In this document: positions 26,643 to 36,094 of the stretch, piece by piece | Position numbering within the stretch: the first letter of the stretch is position 1 | How the letters are laid out: every line of letters starts with the position of its first letter | From: CALDTK01 sp965215215 | Lineage (GTDB): Bacteria > Bacteroidota > Bacteroidia > Chitinophagales > Saprospiraceae | Direction: 5' to 3' | Length of the DNA stretch: 64,000 nucleotides | Assembly (NCBI GenBank): GCA_965215215.1 | Contig: OZ244043.1 | Coordinates: 2,418,001-2,482,000, forward strand | Program-made: the position numbers and the translations under genes | Notes under the pieces: model-generated | Databases searched by the model: none | Told to the model about the DNA's origin: nothing | Seen by the model: only the letters and a program-made list of their open reading frames with translations

Positions 26643-28853
26643 ATGCTTTCGCAAAAACGCTTTGCACGCTCCCCCTGGTTTCGTTGGGGGCTCGGCGTCT
26701 CGGTTTTCCTCACCGCCGTCATCGTGGCGGCCGGATTCATTCTGGCTCCGATGGTGGAGCGTTCTTTGGTGGAGCTCGTGTCCGAGCGATCCAACGGACA
26801 GTATACCCTCCGTACCGAGGGGGTCGACCTGTCGCTTTGGCGCGGTCGGCTGGGCGTGCGCGGCGTGCGACTCTCTCCGGACAGTACCGCCGTGGAGCTC
26901 CTGGCCCGCCGCGAGGGTGGGGTGGTGCTGTCCGGAGAGGTAGGTCGGCTCGTCATCTCCGGCATAGCGTGGTGGCCGCTACTCACCGACAACCGACTCA
27001 AAGCGAGTGGGTTTCAGCTCGATGAGCCCCGTATCGTCGCACGGGCGTACACGCCGGAGGGTACCCCGCTCGCAGATTCCGCCGCCTCGGTAGCTTCGCG
27101 GGGGGGTGCGGTGGATACGACCGAACGGCCGATCCAGTTGAGCGCCGCCATCCAACTCGCCAACGTCGAGATCCACCGCGGCACGCTCGAGTGGGAGGTC
27201 ATCGGGGATTCGACCACCTCCCACCTCTCGGTGGGCGAGGTAGACCTCGAGGTGGATAAGTTTAGGCTCGACAGTCTTACGTTGAATAACCGACCCGACC
27301 GCGCGTACGAGCGCTTCGCCGTTCGCCTGGGGAGGTACCGCCACGTGCTGCCCGACAGTTTGCACACCCTGACCGTCGCCTCGGCGAGCTTCTTCTCCGA
27401 AGACGGCCGACTCGAACTCGATTCCGTACGGCTTCGCCCGGAGCGACCTGGGTGGGGTTTTCGCGAAAGCCACCCGGGGGTCGCCACCGCGCTGTCGTTG
27501 CGCACGGATCGGGTGACCCTACGCGGTTTTGAGCTCGGCAACTTCTTGCGCTACCAGCGTTACCGCGCCCGCACCCTGAGCGTAGAAAATTGCGAGGCGG
27601 AGGTGTACGTAGCGGGCGATCGTCAGCGCGGAGACGACGACGGTGCCGCGGCGGTGCGCTACGACTACGATTTCCTGCTCGATACCCTCGAGCTGGCCGA
27701 CATCAGCCTGCGGTACCGCGCGCGCGATCCCGAAGTGCGTGTGGACTTCGCGGACGCCGACCTGACGCTGCTCGACGTGCGCAACGACCCTAGCCGGGGC
27801 GAGGATCCCTTCGCGGTAGCGGACGCCAACCTGCGCTTCAACGACTTCGAGACGATCGGGGAAGACGGCAACGCGCTCCGTATTCTCAGCGGGCGGTTCA
27901 ACTACGCCGGGCGGCGCCTGGAGATCGACAGTTTCAGCTACCGGCCCGGAGTAGGGTTGGCGCGAAAGGCGAGCACCGTTCGCGGGAGCCTCGGACTGGC
28001 CGTGCACCGGGTGGAGGTCGCGGAGCTCGACCTGCCGAGCTTGTTTTGGCTCCGGCAGGTAAAGGCGCGTCAGGTCAGCCTCGATGGCGTACGCGTCGAT
28101 GCGGTCACGAATCACGATTACCCTAAATCCACGAGGGGGAGAGAACACTTGCTGGTGAAGTTGCAGCACCTCGGCGTGGGCTTGGCCATCGACGAGATCC
28201 GGGTGCGTGATGCCCGGGTGAGCTACCGCAGGTTTGGGGGCGACAAGGAGGATGTGACCCTCACCTTCGACGATCTCGCCGCCACGTTTAAATCGGTGGG
28301 AACCCTACGCGGGTACGGGCGCGCGTATCCGCAGGCATCGGCTGCGATCACGGCTAACTTCCAGCGGATCGTCCCGCTTCGGGTGGAGCTCACGTGGCCC
28401 AACGGTCGTGGTGTCCCCTACGGACTGAGCGGGCGGGTGGGGGCGGTGGACGTTGCGCGGCTCAACGGCTTCCTCGGACCGATGGCCGGGATGCGCGCCA
28501 AGAGCGGCCGGCTCGAGGCCATGCGCTTCGAGTTCGCCGTCGATAGCGAACGGGGCCGCGGTTCACTACACGCCCACTACGCCGAGCTCAAGATCGAAAT
28601 GCTCGATGGGTCGCACGGGAACGAGGGCCGGGGGGTCGTGTCCGCCCTCGCCAATCTCGTAGCCGTGAAGAACGACAACCGGCGTGGTCGAGACGAGCGG
28701 GTCGGGACGGTAGCCGAACTGCTCCCCGCCGAGGACAGCATGTTCGCCCACTGGTGGCAGCTGGTGCGCAGCGGTATCTACGGGGTTATGCTCTCCGAGC
28801 TCGGGCAGAAGCGGCTCGATAAATCGCGGGCCGAACCGGCTCGTCCGCAGTGA
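26643..28853 (+). CDS. AsmA-like membrane-anchored protein
   Basis: 736 aa. One N-terminal membrane helix (WGLGVSVFLTAVIVAAGFILAPMVERSL) is followed by long beta-rich repeats of the type seen in AsmA/DUF748 proteins: YTLRTEGVDLSLWRGRLGVRGVRLS, LDSLTLNNRPDRAYERFAVRLGRY, LSGRFNYAGRRLEIDSFSYRP. Such proteins form long grooves that carry or shield lipids between membranes. The function here is inferred from architecture only. The start ATG overlaps a copy of the GCTTTCGCAAAAAC repeat (26645). Confidence 0.7.
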   Translation: MLSQKRFARSPWFRWGLGVSVFLTAVIVAAGFILAPMVERSLVELVSERSNGQYTLRTEGVDLSLWRGRLGVRGVRLSPDSTAVELLARREGGVVLSGEVGRLVISGIAWWPLLTDNRLKASGFQLDEPRIVARAYTPEGTPLADSAASVASRGGAVDTTERPIQLSAAIQLANVEIHRGTLEWEVIGDSTTSHLSVGEVDLEVDKFRLDSLTLNNRPDRAYERFAVRLGRYRHVLPDSLHTLTVASASFFSEDGRLELDSVRLRPERPGWGFRESHPGVATALSLRTDRVTLRGFELGNFLRYQRYRARTLSVENCEAEVYVAGDRQRGDDDGAAAVRYDYDFLLDTLELADISLRYRARDPEVRVDFADADLTLLDVRNDPSRGEDPFAVADANLRFNDFETIGEDGNALRILSGRFNYAGRRLEIDSFSYRPGVGLARKASTVRGSLGLAVHRVEVAELDLPSLFWLRQVKARQVSLDGVRVDAVTNHDYPKSTRGREHLLVKLQHLGVGLAIDEIRVRDARVSYRRFGGDKEDVTLTFDDLAATFKSVGTLRGYGRAYPQASAAITANFQRIVPLRVELTWPNGRGVPYGLSGRVGAVDVARLNGFLGPMAGMRAKSGRLEAMRFEFAVDSERGRGSLHAHYAELKIEMLDGSHGNEGRGVVSALANLVAVKNDNRRGRDERVGTVAELLPAEDSMFAHWWQLVRSGIYGVMLSELGQKRLDKSRAEPARPQ

Positions 28854-28931
28854 CGAACCCTATTTTCCTCGTCGCTCACCGGTTGCGAGCGGCGGGCGAA
28901 TCACATTTTGGCGCTCCGTGTACCTTTCGGC

Positions 28932-30578
28932 ATGTGTCGACTCCTGCGTTTTAGCTTGACTGCCCCCGTGTTCGTGGCTGCTCTGATGGTGCTGGCCTAC
29001 GGTACCCTCGGCTGCCAGAGTATCGATACGCGACTCGATCTGCCCCTGCTCAGCGAGCAGGCCATCATCCCGATCCCCGTCGCCGTCGACGATGCGGAGG
29101 GCAACGTATTCCTGAGTGAGTTGAAGGGGATGCACTTTTACGGGGGGGCCGACAGCCTGGCCCCTCAGCTCGGGCAGCGACTCGTTGCCTCCCCGGACAC
29201 CGCCGGCGTCGCGCCGACCGACGACCTGGCCTGGCTGGCCGCCGCGGGGCTCGGGAAGGCTACCGTAGTGAAGAGCGTACGGGACGAGGATGGCGCCCAG
29301 GGTGCGGGGTCGCTCAACCTGCGGCCGGATGCATCGCTGCCGGAGGAGGGCTACCGCCTAGAGGTACAGCCCGACCGGGTAGACGTCTACGCGAGCGCGG
29401 GAGCCGGATTTTTCTACGGCCTGCAAACCCTGCGGCAGCTTTACGAGCGCGCCGCCCCCGAAGACGGCCGACTTGCTTGCGGCACGATTACCGACTCGCC
29501 ACGCTACGCTTTTCGCGGCGTGATGCTCGATATCGCTCGCCACTTTCACGGGCCGGAGGAGCTGCGTCGGGTAATCGATCTCATGGCACGGTACAAGCTG
29601 AATATATTCCACCTGCACCTGTCCGACGACCAGGGGTGGCGGATCGAGATCAAGGCCTACCCGAAGCTAACGAGCTACGGCGCCACGACCCAGGTGGGCG
29701 GCGGCGGCGGCGGCTTTCTCACCCAGGCCGAATACTCGGCGATCGTGGCCTACGCCGCCGCGCGCTACATCACCATCGTGCCGGAGATCGACATGCCGGG
29801 TCACACCAACGCCGCACTGGCGTCCTACCCGGAGCTCACCTGCGACGGTAAAGCCCCGGAGCTCTACGAGGGCATCGAGGTCGGGTTTTCCACGTTTTGC
29901 ATCGGCAAACCGGAAGTGACCGAGTTCGTCACCAAGGTGTTCAGCGAGCTCGCCGCCATCACCCCCGGTCCGTACATCCACATGGGGGGCGACGAGAGTC
30001 ACGCTACCGACTCACTGGACTACCGCGCGTTTTTCGAGGAGGTAACGCCCGTCGTCCGTGGCCTCGGCAAGCGTCCGATCGGTTGGGACGAGGTGGTTAC
30101 CGCCGGGGTAAATCCCACGGTCATCGCGCAGTGGTGGGCCTCCGAGGAGAATGCGCAGCTCGCCGTGGAGCGCGGCCACAAGGTTATCGTCTCACCCGCT
30201 ACAAAGGCCTATCTCGACATGCAGTACGATTCCACCTCCCGGATCGGCCTGCACTGGGCGGCCTACGTACCGGTGGATTCGGCCTACAGCTGGGATCCGG
30301 CGAAGATGCTCCCGCAGATCGTGGAGGAGGACATACTCGGCGTCGAATCGCCGCTCTGGACGGAGACCGCTATTACCCGAGACGATCTCGACTACCTCAT
30401 GTTTCCGCGGATGCTCGGCTACGCCGAGATCGGTTGGTCACCCGCCGAGCGTCGGGATTGGGAGGAGTACAAGGGGCGCCTCGCCACCGAGGGCGTCGAG
30501 CTCGACGCGATGGGGGTAGAGTTTTACCGGAGTGATCGTGTCGAGTGGAGCAAGAAAAAAGAGGTCCAGGCCGACTAG
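28932..30578 (+). CDS. GH20 beta-N-acetylhexosaminidase lipoprotein
   Basis: 548 aa from the ATG at 28932, which places the lipobox GTLGC correctly. A GH20b-type alpha/beta domain comes first (LNLRPDASLPEEGYRLEVQPDRVDVYASAGAGFFYGLQTLRQL), then the TIM barrel: RYAFRGVMLDIARHFH, NIFHLHLSDDQGWRIEIK, VPEIDMPGHTNAALASYPEL, and the catalytic HMGGDESH (Asp354-Glu355). Tryptophans typical of the sugar pocket follow (QWWASEEN, LWTET). It should release terminal N-acetylglucosamine or N-acetylgalactosamine from chitin or glycans at the cell surface by substrate-assisted catalysis. Confidence 0.94.
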   Translation: MCRLLRFSLTAPVFVAALMVLAYGTLGCQSIDTRLDLPLLSEQAIIPIPVAVDDAEGNVFLSELKGMHFYGGADSLAPQLGQRLVASPDTAGVAPTDDLAWLAAAGLGKATVVKSVRDEDGAQGAGSLNLRPDASLPEEGYRLEVQPDRVDVYASAGAGFFYGLQTLRQLYERAAPEDGRLACGTITDSPRYAFRGVMLDIARHFHGPEELRRVIDLMARYKLNIFHLHLSDDQGWRIEIKAYPKLTSYGATTQVGGGGGGFLTQAEYSAIVAYAAARYITIVPEIDMPGHTNAALASYPELTCDGKAPELYEGIEVGFSTFCIGKPEVTEFVTKVFSELAAITPGPYIHMGGDESHATDSLDYRAFFEEVTPVVRGLGKRPIGWDEVVTAGVNPTVIAQWWASEENAQLAVERGHKVIVSPATKAYLDMQYDSTSRIGLHWAAYVPVDSAYSWDPAKMLPQIVEEDILGVESPLWTETAITRDDLDYLMFPRMLGYAEIGWSPAERRDWEEYKGRLATEGVELDAMGVEFYRSDRVEWSKKKEVQAD

Positions 30579-30749
30579 CGAGTCGCGCGCGCTGGGCCGC
30601 TGCCTTACTTTGCGTGCGCGAACGACTCCACGAGAGCATCCCCGGGGCGAGCCTATGGCTCGTTCCTAATTCCCAGAAGCGAGGAGCTCCGGCCGAAGAG
30701 TTAGTCTCCTTCGGTTCCACGTGGTGATACGTTTGGCAACCAAGATCGT

Positions 30750-30787
30750 CGGCCTCCTTGCCACCTGGCGGGGAGGCCGCTTTTTTG
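30750..30787 (+). terminator. Rho-independent terminator
   Basis: CGGCCTCC and GGAGGCCG form an 8-bp GC stem with a 14-base loop, followed by CTTTTTTG. It is the natural end for the GH20 transcript and lies just before the next start. Confidence 0.8.
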
Positions 30788-30802
30788 AACTAAAGTCCGG
30801 CC

Positions 30803-31528
30803 TTGTCGGCTACCCGCTACCCGCACCCGTCGCGCGGACGTTCCAAGCCGTACGTGCAGCGTGACGATAATGTATTTCCGGCGCCCGCTGCGGAGCTTCG
30901 TCCCGGGCTTCGCCACTACCGATCCGAGCTTCGGATCGGACCGCGACGTATCCCCGTGCGGTTGGTCGAACGCGTCGAGCTGGCCGCCGCGGGCTGGGTA
31001 GTCGTCGTCGAGATGCAATCTCAACTGGGCGTTACGTACGACGAGGTGCTCGTGGCCCGCCGTGGGCTGCGCCCGCTGCGGCGCACGGCCACCCAGGAGG
31101 GCGTAAGCCTCGAGCTTACCTACACGGACGAGGCGGTCCGGGGTGAGGTGGTCGTGAGGGACGAACGCCGCCGGGTAGCGGCTCCCCTACCCGGCCGGTT
31201 GTTCTCCGACGGGGCCGCCGAGGGGCTTACCGTAGCTGCCTTGCCGCTCGCACTCGATTGCGCTGGGCCGATCTGGCGCTTCGATGCGCAGTTACTACGC
31301 GCGAAGGCGGGCCGGCTGCGGGTCTTGCGAAAGCAACTCACCCGGACACCCGAAGGGGTGGCGGAGGCGTTCGTGGTGGAGCTCACCGACTCGGACTCGG
31401 AGCTGCTGCCCGACCCGGCGCGTTCGCTCTACCACGTCGAGTGTGGCGCGGCGCGGCGGGTGCTGCGGGTGCAAACCTCCCTCGGCGGTGGGCAGCAAAT
31501 GGATCAACGCCTCGTAGCCGAGGAATAA
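30803..31528 (+). CDS. Uncharacterised beta-rich protein (DUF3108-like)
   Basis: At most 241 aa; the start is unclear. TTG 30803 gives an Arg-rich lead, and GTG 30854 would give 224 aa beginning just before DDNVFPAPAAEL. The body is mostly beta strands with conserved charged turns (GLRHYRSELRIGPRRIPVRLVERVEL, GWVVVVEMQSQLGVTYDEVLVAR, LSLYHVECG-type ending AARRVLRVQTSLGGG). This resembles DUF3108-type proteins, of unknown function. No signal peptide is visible. It is seven bases from the M23 peptidase gene and probably co-transcribed. Confidence 0.6.
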   Translation: MSATRYPHPSRGRSKPYVQRDDNVFPAPAAELRPGLRHYRSELRIGPRRIPVRLVERVELAAAGWVVVVEMQSQLGVTYDEVLVARRGLRPLRRTATQEGVSLELTYTDEAVRGEVVVRDERRRVAAPLPGRLFSDGAAEGLTVAALPLALDCAGPIWRFDAQLLRAKAGRLRVLRKQLTRTPEGVAEAFVVELTDSDSELLPDPARSLYHVECGAARRVLRVQTSLGGGQQMDQRLVAEE

Positions 31529-31535
31529 GCAGCGC

Positions 31536-32912
31536 ATGCCCCGAATCATCCCCTGGCTCCTCGCATTCGTACTCGGTCTGGGTTGGTTCTTCACCGTCTA
31601 CCCCGAGTGGTTGCCCGGGCGCCAGCTCGCGTTAGACGTAGGCCTCGCGCTTACCCCCCGCCAGCGGATGCTGCGCACGTGGGCGGCGGCAGGGTTCGAC
31701 AGCTCCAGCCTCGGTCGGCAGTGGTCGGCCGCCGGGCAACGCGCCCTAGACAGCGCCGAATCCCGCGCGCTCCCCCTCGCCGAGCTCGTTTACTTCGGCC
31801 TCGGGCCGCGTGCCTTCGGCTACGAGTTTACGGTGGAAGCGGGACGGGCGTTGGTGGTCGAAGTGTCTCCGGAACTCTCCGCGGGCGAACCACTCGTGGA
31901 GCTCTACCGGCGCGAGCTACGCAGCGATACGCTCGCCCACCGATTGGTCGAGGCGATGCCGGCCGACCGCGACAGCCTCCGCGTGGAGGTCGACGAGGCC
32001 ACTACCTACGTATTGCGCGTCGAGGCTCCGCCACTGGCGACGGGCCGGGTGAAAATCGCAGCCGGTACCGATCCTCAGCTCGGTACCTTCCCCGTGTACG
32101 GGGCTACCCAAACGAGTGTAAAAAGTGTGTGGGGGGATCCGCGCGGTGGGGGCAAGCGTCGCCACGAGGGTATAGATATTTTCCACCCGAAGGGCACGCC
32201 GCTGGTCGCCGCCCACGATGGTCTCATCGCGCGCGTGCGCAATCGGGGCCTCGGCGGCAAACAGGTCTGGCTGCAGCTCCCCGGTCGCGGACTCTCCCTG
32301 TACTACGCGCATCTCGACAGCCAGTACGTACGGCCGGCGCAGCTCGTGCGAGCCGGAGACACGCTCGGTACGGTAGGCAACACGGGCAACGCCCGCACCA
32401 CGCCGCCGCACCTACACTTCGGCATCTACGGGAGTCGCGGTGCCGTCGATCCGCTGCCGTGGGTGAGTGCGCCCGTGTGGCCCGACGAGTTTCCTCCCCC
32501 CCAAGATTCTACGCTGGTGGCCGGCGGTGCCAGAACAAAGCGGCCCACCGCACTCCTGTCGATTCCGGCCGGTGAGAGAAAGGGCACGCGCCTTGCGGCA
32601 AAACAGTACGTCCAGCTTCTGGCGAGCTGCCGGAACTGGGTAGAGGTCCGGCTGCCCGCCGGCGAACGGGGGTGGGTGGAGGCCAGTGGTTTAGAGTCCC
32701 TCGAGCAGCCCCTACGGGAAACCCTCCCCGAATCTACGTCCGGGGAGGGTTACGTGCTTTACGCCGCGGCCTTCGCCGACCGGCGGTACCCGAGCGGGGT
32801 GGTCGACGGCACGCCGCGCGTTTTAGCGAAAGCGGGGAACTGGAGACTGGTGGCTACGCTAGCTCGGCCTCCGGGCTGGCTGCGCATTCAAACGCCCGCC
32901 GGAGGTAGCTGA
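31536..32912 (+). CDS. M23 family metallopeptidase with N-terminal anchor and SH3-like C-terminus
   Basis: 458 aa. Residues 1-25 are a membrane anchor or signal (IIPWLLAFVLGLGWFFTVYP). A beta-rich domain (FGYEFTVEAGRALVVEVSPEL) precedes the LytM/M23 fold: RRHEGIDIFHPKGTPLVAAHDG (HxxxD zinc ligands), LSLYYAHLDS and TTPPHLHFGIY (HxH). After residue 330 an SH3-like wall-binding segment follows (NWVEVRLPAGERGWVEASGLE). It should cut peptidoglycan cross-bridges or act in envelope remodelling. The gene overlaps the convergent DUF5655-like gene by 59 bases. Confidence 0.9.
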   Translation: MPRIIPWLLAFVLGLGWFFTVYPEWLPGRQLALDVGLALTPRQRMLRTWAAAGFDSSSLGRQWSAAGQRALDSAESRALPLAELVYFGLGPRAFGYEFTVEAGRALVVEVSPELSAGEPLVELYRRELRSDTLAHRLVEAMPADRDSLRVEVDEATTYVLRVEAPPLATGRVKIAAGTDPQLGTFPVYGATQTSVKSVWGDPRGGGKRRHEGIDIFHPKGTPLVAAHDGLIARVRNRGLGGKQVWLQLPGRGLSLYYAHLDSQYVRPAQLVRAGDTLGTVGNTGNARTTPPHLHFGIYGSRGAVDPLPWVSAPVWPDEFPPPQDSTLVAGGARTKRPTALLSIPAGERKGTRLAAKQYVQLLASCRNWVEVRLPAGERGWVEASGLESLEQPLRETLPESTSGEGYVLYAAAFADRRYPSGVVDGTPRVLAKAGNWRLVATLARPPGWLRIQTPAGGS

Positions 32913-33363
32913 GTTGTACGCCGGAGAGTACCTCGAAGCTCTCGAGCTCGAACTGGTGCTGCACGCGCGAGGAGCCGCCGAGCCCGCTGGCGGCATCGAG
33001 ATCGGAGACGTCACACCCCTCGCCCAGGGCTACTCCGATGCGTATACCGCCATCGCTCAGGGGCTTTACCACGGCGAATTGCTGTCCCTTGTTGGAGAAG
33101 GTGGCGTAGTTGCGACAGACCCGCTCCGTGACATCGCCGAGCATCTGGATGCTGTCGCGGATCCCGCGGTAGCGTTGCAGGTGTGCGGCACGCGTGAAGC
33201 CGTCTTCGAACTCGCGCTCGACCTCGGAGCGGCGACTCGAAGCACGCTTCGGGGCCTGCGCGACGGGGAGTATCCTGGGCGCGCGACCAAATCTAGAAGT
33301 CGCTGCAACCCGAAAGTCACGTTCGGAGGAAGCGGAGGATGTAGTACTAGGATTAGGGCGCAT
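32854..33363 (-). CDS. DUF5655-like protein
   Basis: Up to 169 aa; the N-terminal 45 residues are Ser/Arg-rich and may not be translated. The core REFEDGFTRAAHLQRYRGIRDSIQMLGDVTERVCRNYATFSNKGQQFAVVKPLSDGGIRIGVALG followed by VQHQFELESFEVLSG-type strands matches the DUF5655 pattern (related to predicted PDDEXK-associated 'transporter' proteins). Function unknown. It converges on, and overlaps, the M23 peptidase gene. I split the listing here because it shows where the family signal is; the call itself is moderate. Confidence 0.55.
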   Translation of the reverse strand: MRPNPSTTSSASSERDFRVAATSRFGRAPRILPVAQAPKRASSRRSEVEREFEDGFTRAAHLQRYRGIRDSIQMLGDVTERVCRNYATFSNKGQQFAVVKPLSDGGIRIGVALGEGCDVSDLDAASGLGGSSRVQHQFELESFEVLSGVQLSYLRRAFECAASPEAELA

Positions 33364-33501
33364 AAAAGATTGTAGTTGGAATATTCTGCTTGAGCCAATA
33401 GTATAGGCAATAAGTTGGGAACATCCAAATTGAAGATTGCGCCGCCTACGGTGAGCTGATTCCGTGCGACAACTCCCCCGGGCGTCCGATGTTGCGGCAG
33501 T

Positions 33502-35118
33502 ATGTTAGATTACGATGTAATTGTGATCGGCTCGGGGGCCGGGGGCTCGGCCGTAGCCAGAAACCTCGCCGATACCGGAAAGACGATTTTGATTCTCGAG
33601 CGCGGCGACTTCCTGCCCCGCGAGAAGAGAAACTGGGACCCGGATTACATCTTCGGAGAGCGCGGCTACCAGATCGAGGAGAAGTGGTACGACCACGCCA
33701 GGGAGGCGCTCTTCTCCCCGCAAGCTTTCTACCGGGTAGGGGGCAACACCAAGGTGTACGGCGCGGTACTGCAGCGCATGCGCGCCGAGGATTTCGGGGA
33801 ACAGCGCTGGCCGGACGGCGTCAGTCCGGCCTGGCCGATCGACTACGCCGAGTACGAGCCCTACTACACGCGGGCCGAGGACTGGTACTGCATCCACGGC
33901 AAGTTGGGTGAGGACCCGACCGAGCCGTACCACAGCGGCCCGTTCCCGTTCGAGCCGATGCCGCACGAGCCACGCATCCAGCGGGCGGCCGACGACCTGG
34001 AGAAGCAAGGCCTCAGGCCGATCCACTCGACGCTCTCCCTGAATCGCGATCCGGAGCAACCCGACCGGCGGCCCTGCATTCGCTGCTCCACCTGCGATCC
34101 GTACCCCTGCATGCTGCACGCCAAGCAAGACGCGGAGACGGCCGGTGTACGACCGGCGCTGCGCCACGACAACGTAGAGCTGTGGACGAACGCCTACGTG
34201 AGCAAGGTGAGCGGTGAGGGACGCAAGCTCGACTGCGTTCACGTTAGCGTAGAAGGCAGAGACTACGAGCTGCGCGCCGGGATCGTCGTGATCAGTTGCG
34301 GCGCGGTCAACTCTTCGGCCCTCTTGCTGCGTTCCGAGATCCGAGACCGGAGCGGCTTACTCGGTAGAAACCTGATGAAGCATAATCACTCCGGACTGAC
34401 CGCGGTGAGCAAGCAGCGTAACGACACCGTGTTTCAGAAAACGCTCGGGTTTCACGACTATTACCACCGGGGGCCGAAGGAGGGTCAAAATTACGGACTC
34501 GGGGCGGTGCAGCTAACCGGTAAAGCCCCCTGGCAGCGACTACAGAGTTTTGCGGACAGCGACCTGACGCAGGAGACTTCGGAGTACCTGGCCGATCACG
34601 CCATCGATTGGTGGCTTACCACCGACGATTTGCCCGACCCGAACAACCGGGTCCGTTTGCATTCGAACGGGGGCCCGGCGCTCGACTTCCGCCCCAACAA
34701 CCGCCTGCCGCACAACGAACTCATCGAAGCCTGGACGACGCACCTGCGCGCGACCGGCGACTACCTTTTCATGTGTCGGACGATGGGACTCGAGATCGTC
34801 TGGCACCAGGCCGGTACCATGCTCTTCGGTGAGGATCCGGCGAAGAGCGTGCTCGACGTAAATTGCCGACTGCACGGCTACGACAATTGCTACGTGGCGG
34901 ACTCCAGCTTTATGCCGGGGATGGGTGCGGTCAACTTAACCCTCACCATCATCGCCAACGCGATTCGCGTGAGCGATCAAATACGTAAAGGCATGGGCTA
35001 CGCGCTCGCGGTAAACGCCGAGACCCATTCGGGTGAGCAAGTACCACGCGCTGGGACGGTGGTGGGCACCGGGAGCCAGTCGCTCAAAGCGCGAGAGGTG
35101 CTCGCAACATCGGTGTAG
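33502..35118 (+). CDS. GMC family FAD-dependent oxidoreductase
   Basis: 538 aa. The FAD-binding Rossmann motif is at residues 6-20 (VIVIGSGAGGSAVARNLA) with the acidic strand end ILILERGDFLP. The second GMC signature lies at FYRVGGNTKVYGAVLQRM. A Cys-rich stretch, PCIRCSTCDPYPCMLHAKQDAE (about 193-214), resembles that of GMC enzymes related to glucose/choline oxidoreductases. The C-terminus carries LEIVWHQAGTMLFG and the closing ADSSFMPGMGAVNLTLTIIANA with catalytic His and Asn. It should oxidise an alcohol or sugar; the substrate cannot be told. A terminator follows. Confidence 0.9.
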   Translation: MLDYDVIVIGSGAGGSAVARNLADTGKTILILERGDFLPREKRNWDPDYIFGERGYQIEEKWYDHAREALFSPQAFYRVGGNTKVYGAVLQRMRAEDFGEQRWPDGVSPAWPIDYAEYEPYYTRAEDWYCIHGKLGEDPTEPYHSGPFPFEPMPHEPRIQRAADDLEKQGLRPIHSTLSLNRDPEQPDRRPCIRCSTCDPYPCMLHAKQDAETAGVRPALRHDNVELWTNAYVSKVSGEGRKLDCVHVSVEGRDYELRAGIVVISCGAVNSSALLLRSEIRDRSGLLGRNLMKHNHSGLTAVSKQRNDTVFQKTLGFHDYYHRGPKEGQNYGLGAVQLTGKAPWQRLQSFADSDLTQETSEYLADHAIDWWLTTDDLPDPNNRVRLHSNGGPALDFRPNNRLPHNELIEAWTTHLRATGDYLFMCRTMGLEIVWHQAGTMLFGEDPAKSVLDVNCRLHGYDNCYVADSSFMPGMGAVNLTLTIIANAIRVSDQIRKGMGYALAVNAETHSGEQVPRAGTVVGTGSQSLKAREVLATSV

Positions 35119-35150
35119 TCGCTCGGGTGAGCTCGTTCGGAAACCAGAAA

Positions 35151-35183
35151 AGCCCCCTACCGCATGCGGTAGAAGGCTTTTTC
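35151..35183 (+). terminator. Rho-independent terminator after the GMC gene
   Basis: AGCC-CTACCGCATGCGGTAG-GGCT is a near-perfect palindromic stem followed by TTTTTC. It is read on the plus strand after the GMC oxidoreductase gene and could serve the minus-strand gene at 35227 on the other strand. Confidence 0.8.
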
Positions 35184-35226
35184 TTGCTTAGGAGTTTCGC
35201 TGTCGAAACCTCAGCCGTACTAGGTG

Positions 35227-35781
35227 CTAGTTACGGTCTGGAGTTGCTTCTTCGAGCTCTTCGTTGGCGTCCTCAAGCTTGTCTGTGGCCTTGCCCAGGT
35301 CTTCGCCTGCGTCCTCAACGGCGTCGTCGTCGAGGCTAGGATCTGCTTCGAGGTCGTCCAGGTCGCCGGAGGCGTCCTCGATGATCATGTCGGCTTCCTC
35401 TACGTCCTCGGTTACGGTCTCCACGGATGCGTCCGGGGTGATGACTTCCTCCTCGGTGCCGAATTCGACGGCGTCATCGGTTTCCTCGATTACTTCCTCG
35501 GTGCCGTACTCGACTGCGTCGCCGGTCTCTTCGATGGCGTCCTCGGTTACGTCGGTACCGTAGTCGACAGCGTCCTCAGTTTCTTCGACTGCATCTTCGG
35601 TTACGTCGCTGCCGTAGTCAATGGCCTTGTCGGTGGTCTCCTCGATCGGCTCCTCCATAACGGGTGCCTCCTGCATGGTGGCGTCGTCGGTGGCTGGCTG
35701 CTCGAGCGTTTGCTCAGTTTGGGCGTTTGCGCTGATGGCGAGGCCGAGGAGAGCTGCGGATAGGATTGGGAACTTCTTCAT
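35227..35781 (-). CDS. Secreted acidic tandem-repeat protein
   Basis: 184 aa. The signal peptide is LSAALLGLAISANAQ. Residues about 52-112 hold imperfect repeats of 14-18 residues: DYGSDVTEDAVEETEDAV, DYGTDVTEDAIEETGDAV, EYGTEEVIEETDDAV, EFGTEEEV. The tail is also acidic and helical (DLGKATDKLEDANEELEEA). Overall charge is strongly negative and Cys is absent. I know no function; a cation-binding or stress-related role is possible. It is the first of three similar small secreted acidic proteins in a row. Confidence 0.75.
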   Translation of the reverse strand: MKKFPILSAALLGLAISANAQTEQTLEQPATDDATMQEAPVMEEPIEETTDKAIDYGSDVTEDAVEETEDAVDYGTDVTEDAIEETGDAVEYGTEEVIEETDDAVEFGTEEEVITPDASVETVTEDVEEADMIIEDASGDLDDLEADPSLDDDAVEDAGEDLGKATDKLEDANEELEEATPDRN

Positions 35782-36094
35782 GGTGTTCGTTTTTAAAGTT
35801 TGCTTTCAGGTCGGTTAAATGCTCGGCGTCAGTTTGTCGCTGTTGCATGCTAGGTATACATCACGAGCCCCCCCTTCGGTTGCCATCGCCCGCTGTTAAG
35901 CCCCATTAACAGCGGCTTCTCACCCAGTTTCTGGTAGGGTTTTGGCCTTTTTGGCCCGGGTCGAGTTTTCTGGCATTCCTTAAAAAAGTAGACCCCCCAC
36001 CGCTTACGCGACAGAGGGTCTCAACCAGTCTCATACAATTCTGGGGGCCGGTGGCCAGCGTTAAAGCTTAACGCGGCGGTCGGCCGGGGTTATC
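35782..36094. other. Non-coding gap with hairpins
   Basis: 313 bases without a gene. CGCTGTTAA-gcccca-TTAACAGCG (35891-35914) is a perfect 9-bp stem without a U-run, and lies in the 5' region of the minus-strand gene ending upstream of 35781. A terminator lies at 35982-36021. Nothing else recognisable is present. Confidence 0.5.
35982..36021 (-). terminator. Terminator of the 36095-36505 gene
   Basis: Read on the minus strand, AGACCC pairs with GGGTCT around an 18-base loop and is followed by ACTTTTTT. It lies 74 bases after the stop of the PDYS-repeat gene. Confidence 0.6.
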